Assembly: GCA_017694945.1 (NCBI GenBank)
Contig: JADIMA010000067.1
Span: 1-39,511, forward strand
Source of the DNA: Candidatus Merdivivens pullicola
Lineage (GTDB): Bacteria; Bacteroidota; Bacteroidia; Bacteroidales; UBA932
Length of the DNA stretch: 39,511 nt
Direction of reading: 5' to 3'
Shown: one piece after another, positions 24,869-34,614 of the stretch
How the letters are laid out: every line of letters starts with the position of its first letter
Position numbering within the stretch: position 1 is the first letter of the stretch
Notes under the pieces: model-generated
The model's database searches: none
What the model saw: the letters and a program-made list of their open reading frames with translations, nothing else
What the model was told of the DNA's origin: nothing
Translations under genes and position numbers: made by a program

Positions 24869-25932
24869 GAAACAAGGCCGGAGGGTTGGAAATCGCCCCT
24901 CCGGAAGACACTTTGGAGGGAATACACAAGAGCATGGCCGTCAGAAGAAATCTGCTGAGAGCGGCATCGGCATGCTGCTGCCTGGCCGTCATTGCCGCCG
25001 GGGCAGGCATTTATGCTTTATCTTCAAAAGACAGGGATACCATACAGAGGATTCATACCGATTACGGGCGCATCGCCGCAGCGATATCCGTTGAAAGACC
25101 GGCCGTTTTCCCAGGAAACATCGGAACGTCTATCCGTGCTGAAAAGGAAGAAAAACGAGAAACCCACGAAAAGGACAACGGACACCGGCATGTAAAGCAG
25201 GATTACACAGGCAGCACGCAGAAAACCACGCGTCGGGAACCGGTTCAAAACGACTTCCCATCCTACGAATACGAAACTTTTCCGGCGGCAACGCCGCTGC
25301 CTGAACGGCGTCATGGAGAAATAATGCTTCAGGCATCCGTATCGCCGGGAACCGTGCAATATTCACCCGCCGGACAAGCAATATCACCATCCACCCTGAA
25401 CGCATCCGGCGCAGCGATGTCAAAAAACGACATAGAACTCGAGCACTCCATTCCTGTCAGTTACGGAATTTCCATCACATACGGCATCTCAAAAAGATGG
25501 AATGTTTCAGCAGGCATAGACTATACACTTTACAAATCGCAGGGGACATCCGCAAAAGGGAGTTTGTCACAGAAACTGCACTACATATCCATCCCTGTCG
25601 GAGCAAGTTTCGACATATACGAAAACGACTTCTTCAATTTTTACATAACGGCAGGAGCCTCGCTTGACAAATGCGTAAGCGGAAATGTAAAATACACCTT
25701 TACAGACAGGGCCGGCAATTCAGGGAACAAAACCGTAATTCTGGACACCGGAGGGATACAAGGCTCTTTCCGAGCCGGGGCAGGAATGATGTTCAAGATA
25801 GCGCCTCACACGTCCGTTTTCGCCGAACCGATGTATATCAGATACTTCAACGGCAAAAACGCAATCGGCAGTTACAGGACGGCGCATGTGAACGGATTCA
25901 ACGTATCAGTCGGCCTGAGATTCGGATTCTGA
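24835..25932 (+). CDS. Dma-like dual-membrane-spanning anti-sigma factor with OM barrel
   Basis: A 365-residue protein of unusual topology. Residues 1-38 are a short cytoplasmic head, 40-63 one transmembrane helix (CCCLAVIAAGAGIYALSS), 64-200 a charged, Pro/Thr-rich periplasmic linker, and about 205-365 amphipathic strands of an outer-membrane beta-barrel ending in VSVGLRFGF with the terminal Phe typical of barrels. So one chain seems to cross both membranes. Overlap with the ECF sigma gene supports an anti-sigma role of the head. This matches the Dma architecture described in Bacteroides thetaiotaomicron. The head is short and no zinc site is seen. Its end overlaps rsmI (convergent) by 27 bp. 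Confidence 0.75.
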   Translation: MDTADRFSEALRNKAGGLEIAPPEDTLEGIHKSMAVRRNLLRAASACCCLAVIAAGAGIYALSSKDRDTIQRIHTDYGRIAAAISVERPAVFPGNIGTSIRAEKEEKRETHEKDNGHRHVKQDYTGSTQKTTRREPVQNDFPSYEYETFPAATPLPERRHGEIMLQASVSPGTVQYSPAGQAISPSTLNASGAAMSKNDIELEHSIPVSYGISITYGISKRWNVSAGIDYTLYKSQGTSAKGSLSQKLHYISIPVGASFDIYENDFFNFYITAGASLDKCVSGNVKYTFTDRAGNSGNKTVILDTGGIQGSFRAGAGMMFKIAPHTSVFAEPMYIRYFNGKNAIGSYRTAHVNGFNVSVGLRFGF

Positions 25933-26658
25933 TTCCGAAGATTTTCTGTATTTGTTTTTAGACGCGCCCTGCTCCTTTACCGGTTCCGGCGCACCGGATA
26001 CTACAATGACGATTTCGCCTTTGGGTTCATTCGAAGTAAAATGCCCCACAAGTTCATCAAGGGTTCCGCGCACGGTTTCCTCGTGGATTTTCGTAAGTTC
26101 ACGCGACACTGACGCAGGCCTGCCGCCTCCGAAAACACCCGCCATCTGCTCCAACGCCTTCACAAGCCGGTAAGGGGATTCATAAAAAACCATAGTCCGC
26201 TTCTCTGTTTTCAATGCCTCCAGACGACTTGCACGGCCTTTTTTCTGAGGAAGGAAACCTTCGAAAACAAAACGATCCAAAGGGAAACCGCTGTCCACCA
26301 GTGCGGGCAGGAAGGCACACGGGCCGGGAAGCGTTTCCACTTCCACGCCCTTTTCCACGCAACAACGCACCAGAAGGAAACCGGGATCGCTCACGCCCGG
26401 CATGCCGGCATCCGAAACGAGGGCGGTATCAAGCCCCGATGCGATGCGTCCGCTTATATATTCGGCCGTCCTGTGTTCATTGAACTTGTGATGGGATTCA
26501 AGTTTCGGGGCCACTATCCCATAATGCCTGAACAACACTTGAGAGGTACGCGTATCCTCGCAAAGTATAAGATCCACCTTTTTCAGAATTTCGACAGCCC
26601 TGTATGTCATGTCCGCCAGATTTCCTATCGGCGTCGGAACTATATAGAGTTTTGCCAT
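25906..26658 (-). CDS. rsmI: 16S rRNA 2'-O-ribose methyltransferase (C1402)
   Basis: Methylates the ribose of C1402 in 16S rRNA using SAM. Motifs: MAKLYIVPTPIGNLADMT, LCEDTRTS, SHHKFNEH, LVSDAGMPGVSDPG, TLPGPCAFLPAL, GFLPQKKG, FYESPYRL and SRELTKIHEE. Full length at 250 residues, with a Ser/Glu-rich tail encoded in the overlap with the upstream convergent gene. The tail is not conserved in RsmI generally and may exist only because of the overlap. It follows the coiled-coil hypothetical gene by 18 bp on the same strand. Confidence 0.95.
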   Translation of the reverse strand: MAKLYIVPTPIGNLADMTYRAVEILKKVDLILCEDTRTSQVLFRHYGIVAPKLESHHKFNEHRTAEYISGRIASGLDTALVSDAGMPGVSDPGFLLVRCCVEKGVEVETLPGPCAFLPALVDSGFPLDRFVFEGFLPQKKGRASRLEALKTEKRTMVFYESPYRLVKALEQMAGVFGGGRPASVSRELTKIHEETVRGTLDELVGHFTSNEPKGEIVIVVSGAPEPVKEQGASKNKYRKSSESESESQAD

Positions 26659-26676
26659 ATCATCATGCTTTGAAAA

Positions 26677-27174
26677 TCAACCGAGTTTACGCCTTGCAGC
26701 CATCATGAAGCGATATACTGTATCGGATCCCATGTCCCAGTCATAGCCTTTACCGGCAAGATAGTCCAGCAGTTCGTCGATGTCCTTCATTCCATTCGCG
26801 GCCATCACGGCATCCTGGAACTTGACTGGATCCCCGTCGAAAAGCGTATTGATAAAAAGCACACGGTCGTTGAGCGTCACCGCGCTCCTCATGTCCGCCA
26901 CCGGAGTTCCCGGCCTGTCTTTCCGCCAAGGCTGCGAAGCCGTATCCTGCTTCTGCGGCGCCTTCCAAAGCACCTCCGGAGTATCATCGAACAGCGAACC
27001 GGCCGAGTCCATGGACAAAAACTCCTGGGGACGCGACGGCTGCGTCTCTTCCTCTCCGTACATCTCAATAGAAGCCAGGAGGGCCTCCAGGGCCGAAACC
27101 CGGTCGTTCATTTCTTCAGCGAGATGCTTGAGGGACTCCAGTTCCCCCCTCAAAGCGGCCAATTTTTCTTTCAT
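26677..27174 (-). CDS. Conserved Bacteroidota hypothetical protein with N-terminal coiled coil
   Basis: A 165-residue soluble protein. Residues 1-37 form a heptad-like coiled coil (KLAALRGELESLKHLAEEMNDRVSALEALL). A low-complexity middle is followed by a conserved-looking domain (about 94-165) with the SAVTLNDRVLFINTLFDGD and MKDIDELLDYLAGKGYDW segments. I recognise this as a protein found across Bacteroidales, with no known function. It is the first gene of a pair with rsmI and divergent from tdk. Confidence 0.75.
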   Translation of the reverse strand: MKEKLAALRGELESLKHLAEEMNDRVSALEALLASIEMYGEEETQPSRPQEFLSMDSAGSLFDDTPEVLWKAPQKQDTASQPWRKDRPGTPVADMRSAVTLNDRVLFINTLFDGDPVKFQDAVMAANGMKDIDELLDYLAGKGYDWDMGSDTVYRFMMAARRKLG

Positions 27175-27192
27175 AATCTTAAAAACATTGTT

Positions 27193-27200
27193 TAATTTTG
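27193..27200 (+). promoter_or_regulatory. -7 box of tdk
   Basis: TAATTTTG matches TAnnTTTG. Transcription from it would start after the alternative ATG at 27198, which supports the tdk start at 27237. No clear -33 element. Confidence 0.45.
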
Positions 27201-27236
27201 TTTTCGCAAAAAGGCAAAGTTAGAAAAATTAAGAAA

Positions 27237-27836
27237 ATGTTTACGGAAACACCAAAAAAAAGCGGAGGCATAGAAGTCTGCTGCGGCTCGATGTTCAGCG
27301 GGAAATCGTCCGAACTCATCAGGCGCCTTTCACGGGCAAAAATCGCCAAACTCCGTGTCATGTCGTTCACCCCGGCAATGGATACCAGATACAGCAAATT
27401 CGAAGTGGTAAGCCACGACGGCCTTCACATCGAATCCATCGCCGTAAACGAACCGTATGAAATCCTAAGACACGCCCAGAACGTGGATGTCGTGGGCATA
27501 GATGAAGTTCAATTCATGGACGAAAGCATCATAGAGGTTGTTTCCAGACTTGCCGACAGCGGCATCCGTGTCATATGCGCCGGACTGGACATGGACTACA
27601 CGGGAAAACCTTTCGGGGCGATGCCGCAACTGATGGCCATAGCCGAACATGTAACTAAACTGCACGCCATCTGCGTAAGGTGCGGAGACCCTGCCAACAA
27701 CAGTTTCCGCACGGCGGATTCCGACGAACTCGTAATGTTGGGAGAAAAAGACGCTTACATACCGCTTTGCCGGCACTGCTTCAATGAACTGATGAAAAAA
27801 CGCTCAGGCGCGGATATTTTTAAAGACAACGAATAA
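27237..27836 (+). CDS. tdk: Thymidine kinase (type II)
   Basis: Phosphorylates thymidine to dTMP in nucleotide salvage. Walker A GSMFSGKS sits near the N-terminus, Walker B is VVGIDEVQF, the lid region is GLDMDYTGKPFG, and the zinc site has two Cys pairs (CVRCG and CRHC). Length 199 is standard. The longer reading frame from 27198 adds residues with no family match and would begin at or before the promoter. Its stop overlaps the next start (TAATG). Confidence 0.95.
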   Translation: MFTETPKKSGGIEVCCGSMFSGKSSELIRRLSRAKIAKLRVMSFTPAMDTRYSKFEVVSHDGLHIESIAVNEPYEILRHAQNVDVVGIDEVQFMDESIIEVVSRLADSGIRVICAGLDMDYTGKPFGAMPQLMAIAEHVTKLHAICVRCGDPANNSFRTADSDELVMLGEKDAYIPLCRHCFNELMKKRSGADIFKDNE

Positions 27837-28327
27837 TGGAAGCATCCGAAAGAAGGCTCAAGGTACTGGAACGGCTCAGGGAATGGGATATTGACTACAT
27901 AATGCACGAGCACCCTCCCATTCCTACAATCGAAGAAGCCATGAAATACTGGAAGGATTTCGATTCCACCCATTGCAAGAACCTGTTTTTCCGAAACCAC
28001 AAAGGAGACCGGCACTATCTCGTAATACTTGAATGCCACAAACAGATGGACATCCACGGGCTGGAGAAACAGTTGCACCAGGGAAAACTCACCTTTGCAT
28101 CACCGCAAAGGATGGAACGCTTCTTAGGCACCGTTCCCGGTTCGGTCTCGCTTTTCGGACTCATAAACGATCCCGAACATAATGTAAAACTATATCTCGA
28201 CAAGGATTTGCGCCTGGCCAGGAAAGTCACTTTCCATCCCAACGACAACACGGCCTCGCTGGAAATTTCCGGCGAAGACATGTACCGCTTCATCCGCCTG
28301 TGGGGAGGAGAATGGGAGGAACTATGA
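27836..28327 (+). CDS. YbaK/PrdX-type aminoacyl-tRNA deacylase
   Basis: A 163-residue YbaK-domain protein of the ProX/PrdX group (prolyl-tRNA synthetase associated domain). It is likely to hydrolyse mischarged Ala-tRNA(Pro) in trans. Marks: MHEHPPIPTIEEA, CKNLFFRNHKGDRHYLVIL with its conserved Lys, KLTFASPQRMERFLGTVPGSVSLFGLIND, and FHPNDNTASLEIS. Its ATG overlaps the tdk stop, so the two are co-translated. The last 6 bp overlap the convergent ligase gene. Confidence 0.9.
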   Translation: MEASERRLKVLERLREWDIDYIMHEHPPIPTIEEAMKYWKDFDSTHCKNLFFRNHKGDRHYLVILECHKQMDIHGLEKQLHQGKLTFASPQRMERFLGTVPGSVSLFGLINDPEHNVKLYLDKDLRLARKVTFHPNDNTASLEISGEDMYRFIRLWGGEWEEL

Positions 28328-29635
28328 CTGTTTCCTCTTGTCTATCAGTTTGACGGCCTTGCGGCTTTTGTCCGGGAAAAGCAGTACGTTGTTCTCATTC
28401 ACCGGCACTATCTTTATATCCGGAGCCACCCTTATACGTGCACGGAAACGGTCTTTCATGTCCTTGACAACATCGAGGGGAAGTCCGTCGGGCCCTAACG
28501 GCACATATTTCAATCCTATGCGCACGGTAACATCGTCCGCTCCGATTTCGTTGTCCGAAAGCACGACGACATAGTTTTCAAGGTAAGGCGTATTGTCGCA
28601 TACATCATTGATCGCCGGAGGATAAATCGTCGTTCCCTTTAACTTTATCATGTGGTTTTTACGGCCTATTATCGGAGAAATCCTCATAGTGTTCCTGCCG
28701 CAGCCGCATTTCCCGTAATGAAAACGCGCCATGTCGCCGGTACGGAAACGCAGCAAAGGCATGCCTTCCACACCGAGTGTCGTGACCACCAGTTCTCCGG
28801 CTTCGCCCCGAGGCACAGGATTGCCCTCGTCGTCTATCAGTTCACAGATGATCAGTTCTGGATGGTGGTGGCCGCCGCAGCCATGTCCGCATTCGCAGAA
28901 ACTGGTTCCCATTTCAGTAGAGGCGTATGTCGAATACAGTTTCAGTTCCGGCCATTTTTCATTGATTGTCTTGCCGAGCAGATTAAGGGAAAAATCCTGT
29001 TCGCGAAGGTTTTCACCGATGCAGACGGCCTTCCTGACAGAACAGCCGCGATAATCTATCCCGTGTTCCTCGGCATATCTGATGATTTTCAGAATAAAAG
29101 ACGGCACGCAGATGATTGCGTCGGGATGTATCCGCATAATGGTATCCCACTGGAGTTCGGGGATTCCGTTCCCCACCCTGATTATGGAGGCACCCATAGA
29201 CCTGATTCCCAACACATACGCATAACCGGCCATAAAACGTTTGTCGAGAGTCGTCATCAACTGATAGACTTCCCCCGGATGACCGTCCGCACATTCGAAA
29301 GAGATTTTTTCATTGTAAGCGAGCCTGTCAAGATCCCGGGATGTCGCAGCAATGACTACGGGGTCACCGAGAGTGCCGCTTGTAGTCATGTAGTCCGCTA
29401 TCATTTCTTTCGGGACACACAGGAAATCCCCGTTGTACCGCTGCAGGTCGGCCTTGTCCGTCAAAGGGATCTTCCGCAAATCCTCCAATGTATTGATTGA
29501 CATGGGATCAATTCCGTTTTCACGGAAAAGTCTCTGATAGTAAACAGAGTGTTCCATCAGATATTTGACATGCTCCCGCAGTTTTTCCTCTTGAAAAGAC
29601 TTGATTCTTTCGGGAGATTCGTATTCTATGTTCAT
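28322..29635 (-). CDS. Phenylacetate-CoA ligase-like adenylate-forming enzyme
   Basis: A 437-residue ANL-superfamily ligase of the PaaK type, which activates an aryl acid with ATP and CoA. Adenylate-forming motifs: MTTSGTLGDPVVIAATSRD, YSTYASTEMGTSFCECGHGCGG with the family's Cys-rich insert, LVVTTLGVEGMPLLRFRTGD, and IIGRKNHMIKLKGTTIYP; the C-terminal domain ends KSRKAVKLIDKR. I choose the start at 29635 (MNIEYES), 4 nt after the aminotransferase stop; the longer frame would overlap that gene by 53 bp. Pairing with an aminotransferase suggests amino-acid-derived aryl or branched acids. Substrate not proven. Confidence 0.85.
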   Translation of the reverse strand: MNIEYESPERIKSFQEEKLREHVKYLMEHSVYYQRLFRENGIDPMSINTLEDLRKIPLTDKADLQRYNGDFLCVPKEMIADYMTTSGTLGDPVVIAATSRDLDRLAYNEKISFECADGHPGEVYQLMTTLDKRFMAGYAYVLGIRSMGASIIRVGNGIPELQWDTIMRIHPDAIICVPSFILKIIRYAEEHGIDYRGCSVRKAVCIGENLREQDFSLNLLGKTINEKWPELKLYSTYASTEMGTSFCECGHGCGGHHHPELIICELIDDEGNPVPRGEAGELVVTTLGVEGMPLLRFRTGDMARFHYGKCGCGRNTMRISPIIGRKNHMIKLKGTTIYPPAINDVCDNTPYLENYVVVLSDNEIGADDVTVRIGLKYVPLGPDGLPLDVVKDMKDRFRARIRVAPDIKIVPVNENNVLLFPDKSRKAVKLIDKRKQS

Positions 29636-29639
29636 AGCA

Positions 29640-30965
29640 TCAGGCATTTTCTGTATTATGATCCGCATTAAAGGCCCCAAGCCTTTCTTCAAGCAGCGGG
29701 AACATCTCGGGAGTCATTTTCGACACGCAGGCCCTGACGCCTTCATAGTCCGAACCGGTAGTCGAAAGGGATATGCTGCTTATCCCGTAATACAGGAGTT
29801 CTTTCATCAAGGCGGCACCGGTCATTTTTCCATAACCTACTGAAAAGAAAAAACCGTCGCCTATGGGCCGTCCGCAGTCCTCGTCATAAACTATATGAAA
29901 ACCGTTCTTGACAAAAGCGGCTTTCATCCTTTCTGCACGCCTTGCATACTCACGGTTGTCTGACACGAAATCATATTTTCCGTCGCAGGCGGCATCCATC
30001 ATGGCAGCCACGGCATACTGGGTGGAGAAAGCCGTTCCAGCCGAAATCGTATATAATATGCTTCCTGCATAGGTTTGTGCGAATATTCCTGAATCAGAAT
30101 ATCTGGATGCAAGCGCAGGGAATCTCCTGGAGGCAAGAGTATCCGAAATACATGCCATCCCGAGCCTCTGTCCGGCATAACTGAACATCTTCGAAGCCGA
30201 CAGCATGAGTATGTAATTGTCTGTATAACGCGCCACCGTAGGCGGATAAGGCGCACTGAACGGCCTGCCGAAATCCTCACGCGAGTCCATGCAGAAATAT
30301 GCAAGGTCTTCCAGTACTATCACTCCGTACTTGTCCGCAAGTCCGCCTATGATGCGCAGTTCATCTTCGTTAAATGAAATCCATGCAGGGTTGTTCGGAT
30401 TCGAATAAATCAAGGCTGCAATCCTTCCGGTGGAAAGATATTCTTCCAGCCTGCCACGGAGGGCGGCTCCCCTGTATGGCTTGACATCGAAACTAAGATG
30501 CCTAATGCCCAGTATGCTGAGTTGCGCCTTCTGTACCGGGAAACCGGGATCAATGAACAATATCGTATCTTTTTCAGGAGCCAGCTGTGTAGTGATTGCG
30601 AAAGCGGCAAATGAAATGGACGCCGATCCCGTCCCCGGAATACATGAACGGGGCGATATGTCCACATCAAGGTATGCCTTAACAAAACGCGAAGCCGCGT
30701 TTTTCAATGCAGGCAGTCCGGCTGCCGGAGGGTATTTGTTCGCCACGCCTTCGTCCAGAGCCCTTTTCTCCGCCTCCACTCCTATTTTTGCCGCAGGCAG
30801 CCCGGGGATGCCCTGATCCATCCTGATAAAGGGAATGCCTGTCTTTGTTTCAAGAGCGACGGCAACGCCGAGCACATCCGCTATGGCCGCCTTGCCGAGA
30901 TCCTGTATATTCAACTCGGCAGCGCAGTCCGCCACCATATCTTTGCTGAAAATTTCTCTGCCCAT
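29640..30965 (-). CDS. PLP-dependent aminotransferase (class I/II)
   Basis: A 441-residue fold-type I aminotransferase. The PLP Lys lies in SASKMFSYAGQRLGM. Other marks: NKYPPAAGLPALKNAASRFV, YSNPNNPAWISF, VLEDLAYFCMD. Cytoplasmic and full length. It is first in a two-gene unit with the PaaK-like ligase. Aminotransferases of this kind beside such ligases often act on aromatic amino acids, giving the keto acid that is later turned into an aryl-CoA; no ferredoxin oxidoreductase gene is present here, so the link is partial. Its promoter region overlaps the palindromic element at 30993-31120. Confidence 0.8.
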   Translation of the reverse strand: MGREIFSKDMVADCAAELNIQDLGKAAIADVLGVAVALETKTGIPFIRMDQGIPGLPAAKIGVEAEKRALDEGVANKYPPAAGLPALKNAASRFVKAYLDVDISPRSCIPGTGSASISFAAFAITTQLAPEKDTILFIDPGFPVQKAQLSILGIRHLSFDVKPYRGAALRGRLEEYLSTGRIAALIYSNPNNPAWISFNEDELRIIGGLADKYGVIVLEDLAYFCMDSREDFGRPFSAPYPPTVARYTDNYILMLSASKMFSYAGQRLGMACISDTLASRRFPALASRYSDSGIFAQTYAGSILYTISAGTAFSTQYAVAAMMDAACDGKYDFVSDNREYARRAERMKAAFVKNGFHIVYDEDCGRPIGDGFFFSVGYGKMTGAALMKELLYYGISSISLSTTGSDYEGVRACVSKMTPEMFPLLEERLGAFNADHNTENA

Positions 30966-30982
30966 GTCGATTCAAATTTTCG

Positions 30983-31016
30983 CAAAATTAGTAAAATTTT
31001 AACGGTTATCCGCAAA
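30983..31016 (-). promoter_or_regulatory. Possible promoter of the aminotransferase gene
   Basis: TAATTTTG on the minus strand (30983-30990) fits the -7 box. TTTG at 31013-31016 lies 22 nt upstream rather than the usual 19, and falls inside the left arm of the palindromic element. Confidence 0.35.
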
Positions 31017-31120
31017 AATACCCTGGTGTGGCCCAGAATGCGCCTCATGTCGTTACGCGATGCAGGCCGCCATGCATAGAAATGAAAGAAGTATTTTTGC
31101 AGATAATCATTAAATTTTTT
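30993..31120. repeat. 128-bp element with 30-bp terminal inverted repeats
   Basis: The arms 30993-31022 and 31091-31120 are inverted copies with about 25 of 30 positions matching; the inner ends GCAAAAATAC/GTATTTTTGC are perfect. They enclose a 68-bp core with no ORF. A very similar arm occurs at 112-142. Both arms carry outward TATTTTTG, a possible -7 box. It fills most of the gap between the aminotransferase gene and the TPP riboswitch. A small MITE-like element is the likeliest reading. Confidence 0.6.
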
Positions 31121-31123
31121 CAC

Positions 31124-31131
31124 TATATTTG
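31124..31131 (+). promoter_or_regulatory. -7 box of the thiamin operon
   Basis: TATATTTG matches the Bacteroidota -7 box and lies 21 bp before the riboswitch. No TTTG is at the standard distance; the nearest (31096-31099) lies in the repeat arm, 24 nt away. Confidence 0.55.
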
Positions 31132-31151
31132 CAGCCACTTGGTTAAGTAAA

Positions 31152-31226
31152 TACAAAGGGGTGCCCGTCCGGGCTGAGATCATACCCTCGAACCTGATGC
31201 AGTTAGTACTGCCGTAGGGATTTGTA
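31152..31226 (+). promoter_or_regulatory. TPP riboswitch (THI element)
   Basis: Closing helix P1 pairs TACAAA (31152-31157) with TTTGTA (31221-31226). Inside are the conserved GGGGTGCC, GGCTGAGATCATACCCTCG and ACCTGATGCAGTTAGTACTG parts followed by CGTAGGGA, the standard thiamin-pyrophosphate sensor. It leads the operon at 31278-38346, so high TPP should lower expression. The 51-nt stretch to thiS shows no obvious U-tract terminator, so control may be by start-site occlusion. Confidence 0.95.
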
Positions 31227-31277
31227 AGCGACTGATTCTCTGTATTTCCCTTTCGTATCTACACAATTTGCAACGAT

Positions 31278-31475
31278 ATGGATATTGAAATCAACGGTAA
31301 ACAAACCACTGTAAGCGCGGCTACCGTAAGCCTCTTGACGGAAGAACTCGGCATCCCGGCTTCAGGCACGGCCATAGCAGTCAACGGAACAATGGTTCCA
31401 CGCACGGAATGGCAGGCAAAATCCCTGAAAGAAGGAGACAAAGTACTCATAATCAGAGCCGCCTGCGGAGGATGA
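31278..31475 (+). CDS. thiS: Sulfur carrier protein ThiS
   Basis: A 65-residue ubiquitin-fold protein. Its C-terminal Gly-Gly (AACGG) becomes a thiocarboxylate that supplies sulfur to the thiazole ring. The frame [38 protein letters not shown] is typical. It is the first gene after the riboswitch and overlaps thiE by an ATGA. Confidence 0.95.
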   Translation: MDIEINGKQTTVSAATVSLLTEELGIPASGTAIAVNGTMVPRTEWQAKSLKEGDKVLIIRAACGG

Positions 31476-32107
31476 AAAACATGAAAATGGAAAAAGTGCA
31501 GTTCATCTCCCACCACACAGAAAAATACTCCTATGCCGACTCCGTGAGGCTCGCACTCAAAGGAGGCTGCAAATGGATACAACTCAGGATGAAAGACGCT
31601 TCCGAAGATGAAATACTGGAAACGGCTTCCCAAGTCAGGAAAATGTGCGACAGATACGAAGCGGTGTTCATTCTCGACGACCACGTGCGGCTGGTTGAAA
31701 AGACAGGGGCGGACGGAGTCCACCTCGGAAAAAACGACATGCCCGTCGATGAAGCACGCCGGCTGCTCGGAAACGGAAAAATAATCGGCGGCACAGCCAA
31801 CACTCTTGACGACATCATCATGCACTGTTCAAGAGGCGCCGACTATATCGGCTGCGGGCCGTTCCGTTTTACCACTACCAAGAAAAACCTCGCTCCAGTC
31901 CTCGGGCTGGAAGGCTACAAAGAAATCATGGAAGGGCTCGGAAAAGCAGGAATAAAAATACCGGTAGCGGCAATCGGAGGAATAACAGTTGAAGACATCC
32001 CGGCCATCATGGCCACGGGAATCAACGGAATAGCCATTTCCGGAAGCGTCCTGAAAGCAGACGATCCGGTAGAAGAAATGAAAAAAACAATAAATACCAC
32101 AAGATAA
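31472..32107 (+). CDS. thiE: Thiamin-phosphate synthase
   Basis: Joins HMP-pyrophosphate and thiazole phosphate to thiamin phosphate. A TIM barrel of 211 residues with [53 protein letters not shown] and [10 protein letters not shown], all substrate-binding loops of the family. I start at 31472, where the ATG overlaps the thiS stop; a longer in-frame ATG lies inside thiS and adds an unrelated basic peptide. A second ThiE/TenI family gene lies further down in the same operon, so this one is the likely synthase. Confidence 0.93.
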   Translation: MKNMKMEKVQFISHHTEKYSYADSVRLALKGGCKWIQLRMKDASEDEILETASQVRKMCDRYEAVFILDDHVRLVEKTGADGVHLGKNDMPVDEARRLLGNGKIIGGTANTLDDIIMHCSRGADYIGCGPFRFTTTKKNLAPVLGLEGYKEIMEGLGKAGIKIPVAAIGGITVEDIPAIMATGINGIAISGSVLKADDPVEEMKKTINTTR

Positions 32108-32880
32108 TGGATAAACTTATATTAGGAGGCTGCGAATTCGGTTCGCGCCTGTTTTTAGGCACCGGAAAATTTTCTTCCAACACGCTGATGGGAGAAGCCA
32201 TATCGGCTTCCGGGACTGAAATGGTGACCGTCGCCATGAAGCGGATAGAACTCGGCGACAAGGAAGACGACATGCTGAAACACATAAAGGGCGAAAACGT
32301 ACGCCTGCTTCCGAATACTTCAGGAGTACGCGATGCGGAAGAAGCGGTTTTTGCAGCACAGATGGCACGAGAAGCCTTCGGCACCGAATGGCTCAAACTT
32401 GAAATCCATCCTGACCCGAGATACCTTCTCCCGGACTCGACAGAGACATTGAAGGCAACGGAAAAACTCGTCAAGATGGGGTTCATCGTGCTGCCTTACT
32501 GCCAAGCCGACCCAGTACTGTGCAAACGGCTTGAAGAAGCCGGGGCAGCGGCCGTAATGCCTCTTGGCGCACCGATAGGAAGCAATCAGGGATTGAGAAC
32601 CAAGGACTTCCTGCGCATAATCATAGAACAGGCAGGAGTACCTGTAGTAGTGGATGCCGGCATCGGAGCGCCGAGCCATGCCGCCGAAGCAATGGAACTC
32701 GGAGCCTCGGCATGCCTTGTCAACACGGCAATCGCCGTGGCTGGCGATCCTGTCGCAATGGCAAAAGCCTTCAAGACCGCCGTAGAAGCGGGCAGAATGG
32801 CTTATGAAGCCGGACTTGGCAGTAAAACCGAAGATTTTACGGCAGAGGCAAGTTCTCCGCTGACAGCCTTCCTCGACTGA
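32107..32880 (+). CDS. thiG: Thiazole synthase
   Basis: Builds the thiazole phosphate ring from deoxyxylulose-5-phosphate, dehydroglycine and ThiS thiocarboxylate. Full length at 257 residues: [34 protein letters not shown], the Schiff-base Lys in [46 protein letters not shown]. The ATG overlaps the thiE stop (TAATG). Acts with ThiH, ThiS and ThiF, all encoded here. Confidence 0.96.
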   Translation: MDKLILGGCEFGSRLFLGTGKFSSNTLMGEAISASGTEMVTVAMKRIELGDKEDDMLKHIKGENVRLLPNTSGVRDAEEAVFAAQMAREAFGTEWLKLEIHPDPRYLLPDSTETLKATEKLVKMGFIVLPYCQADPVLCKRLEEAGAAAVMPLGAPIGSNQGLRTKDFLRIIIEQAGVPVVVDAGIGAPSHAAEAMELGASACLVNTAIAVAGDPVAMAKAFKTAVEAGRMAYEAGLGSKTEDFTAEASSPLTAFLD

Positions 32881-32892
32881 CAACATATTTAA

Positions 32893-34613
<1,721 letters not shown>

Positions 34614-34614
<1 letters not shown>

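Noticed and set aside
28652-29500. 282-codon frame opposite the PaaK-like gene
   Set aside because: Antisense shadow of a gene with clear adenylate-forming motifs.
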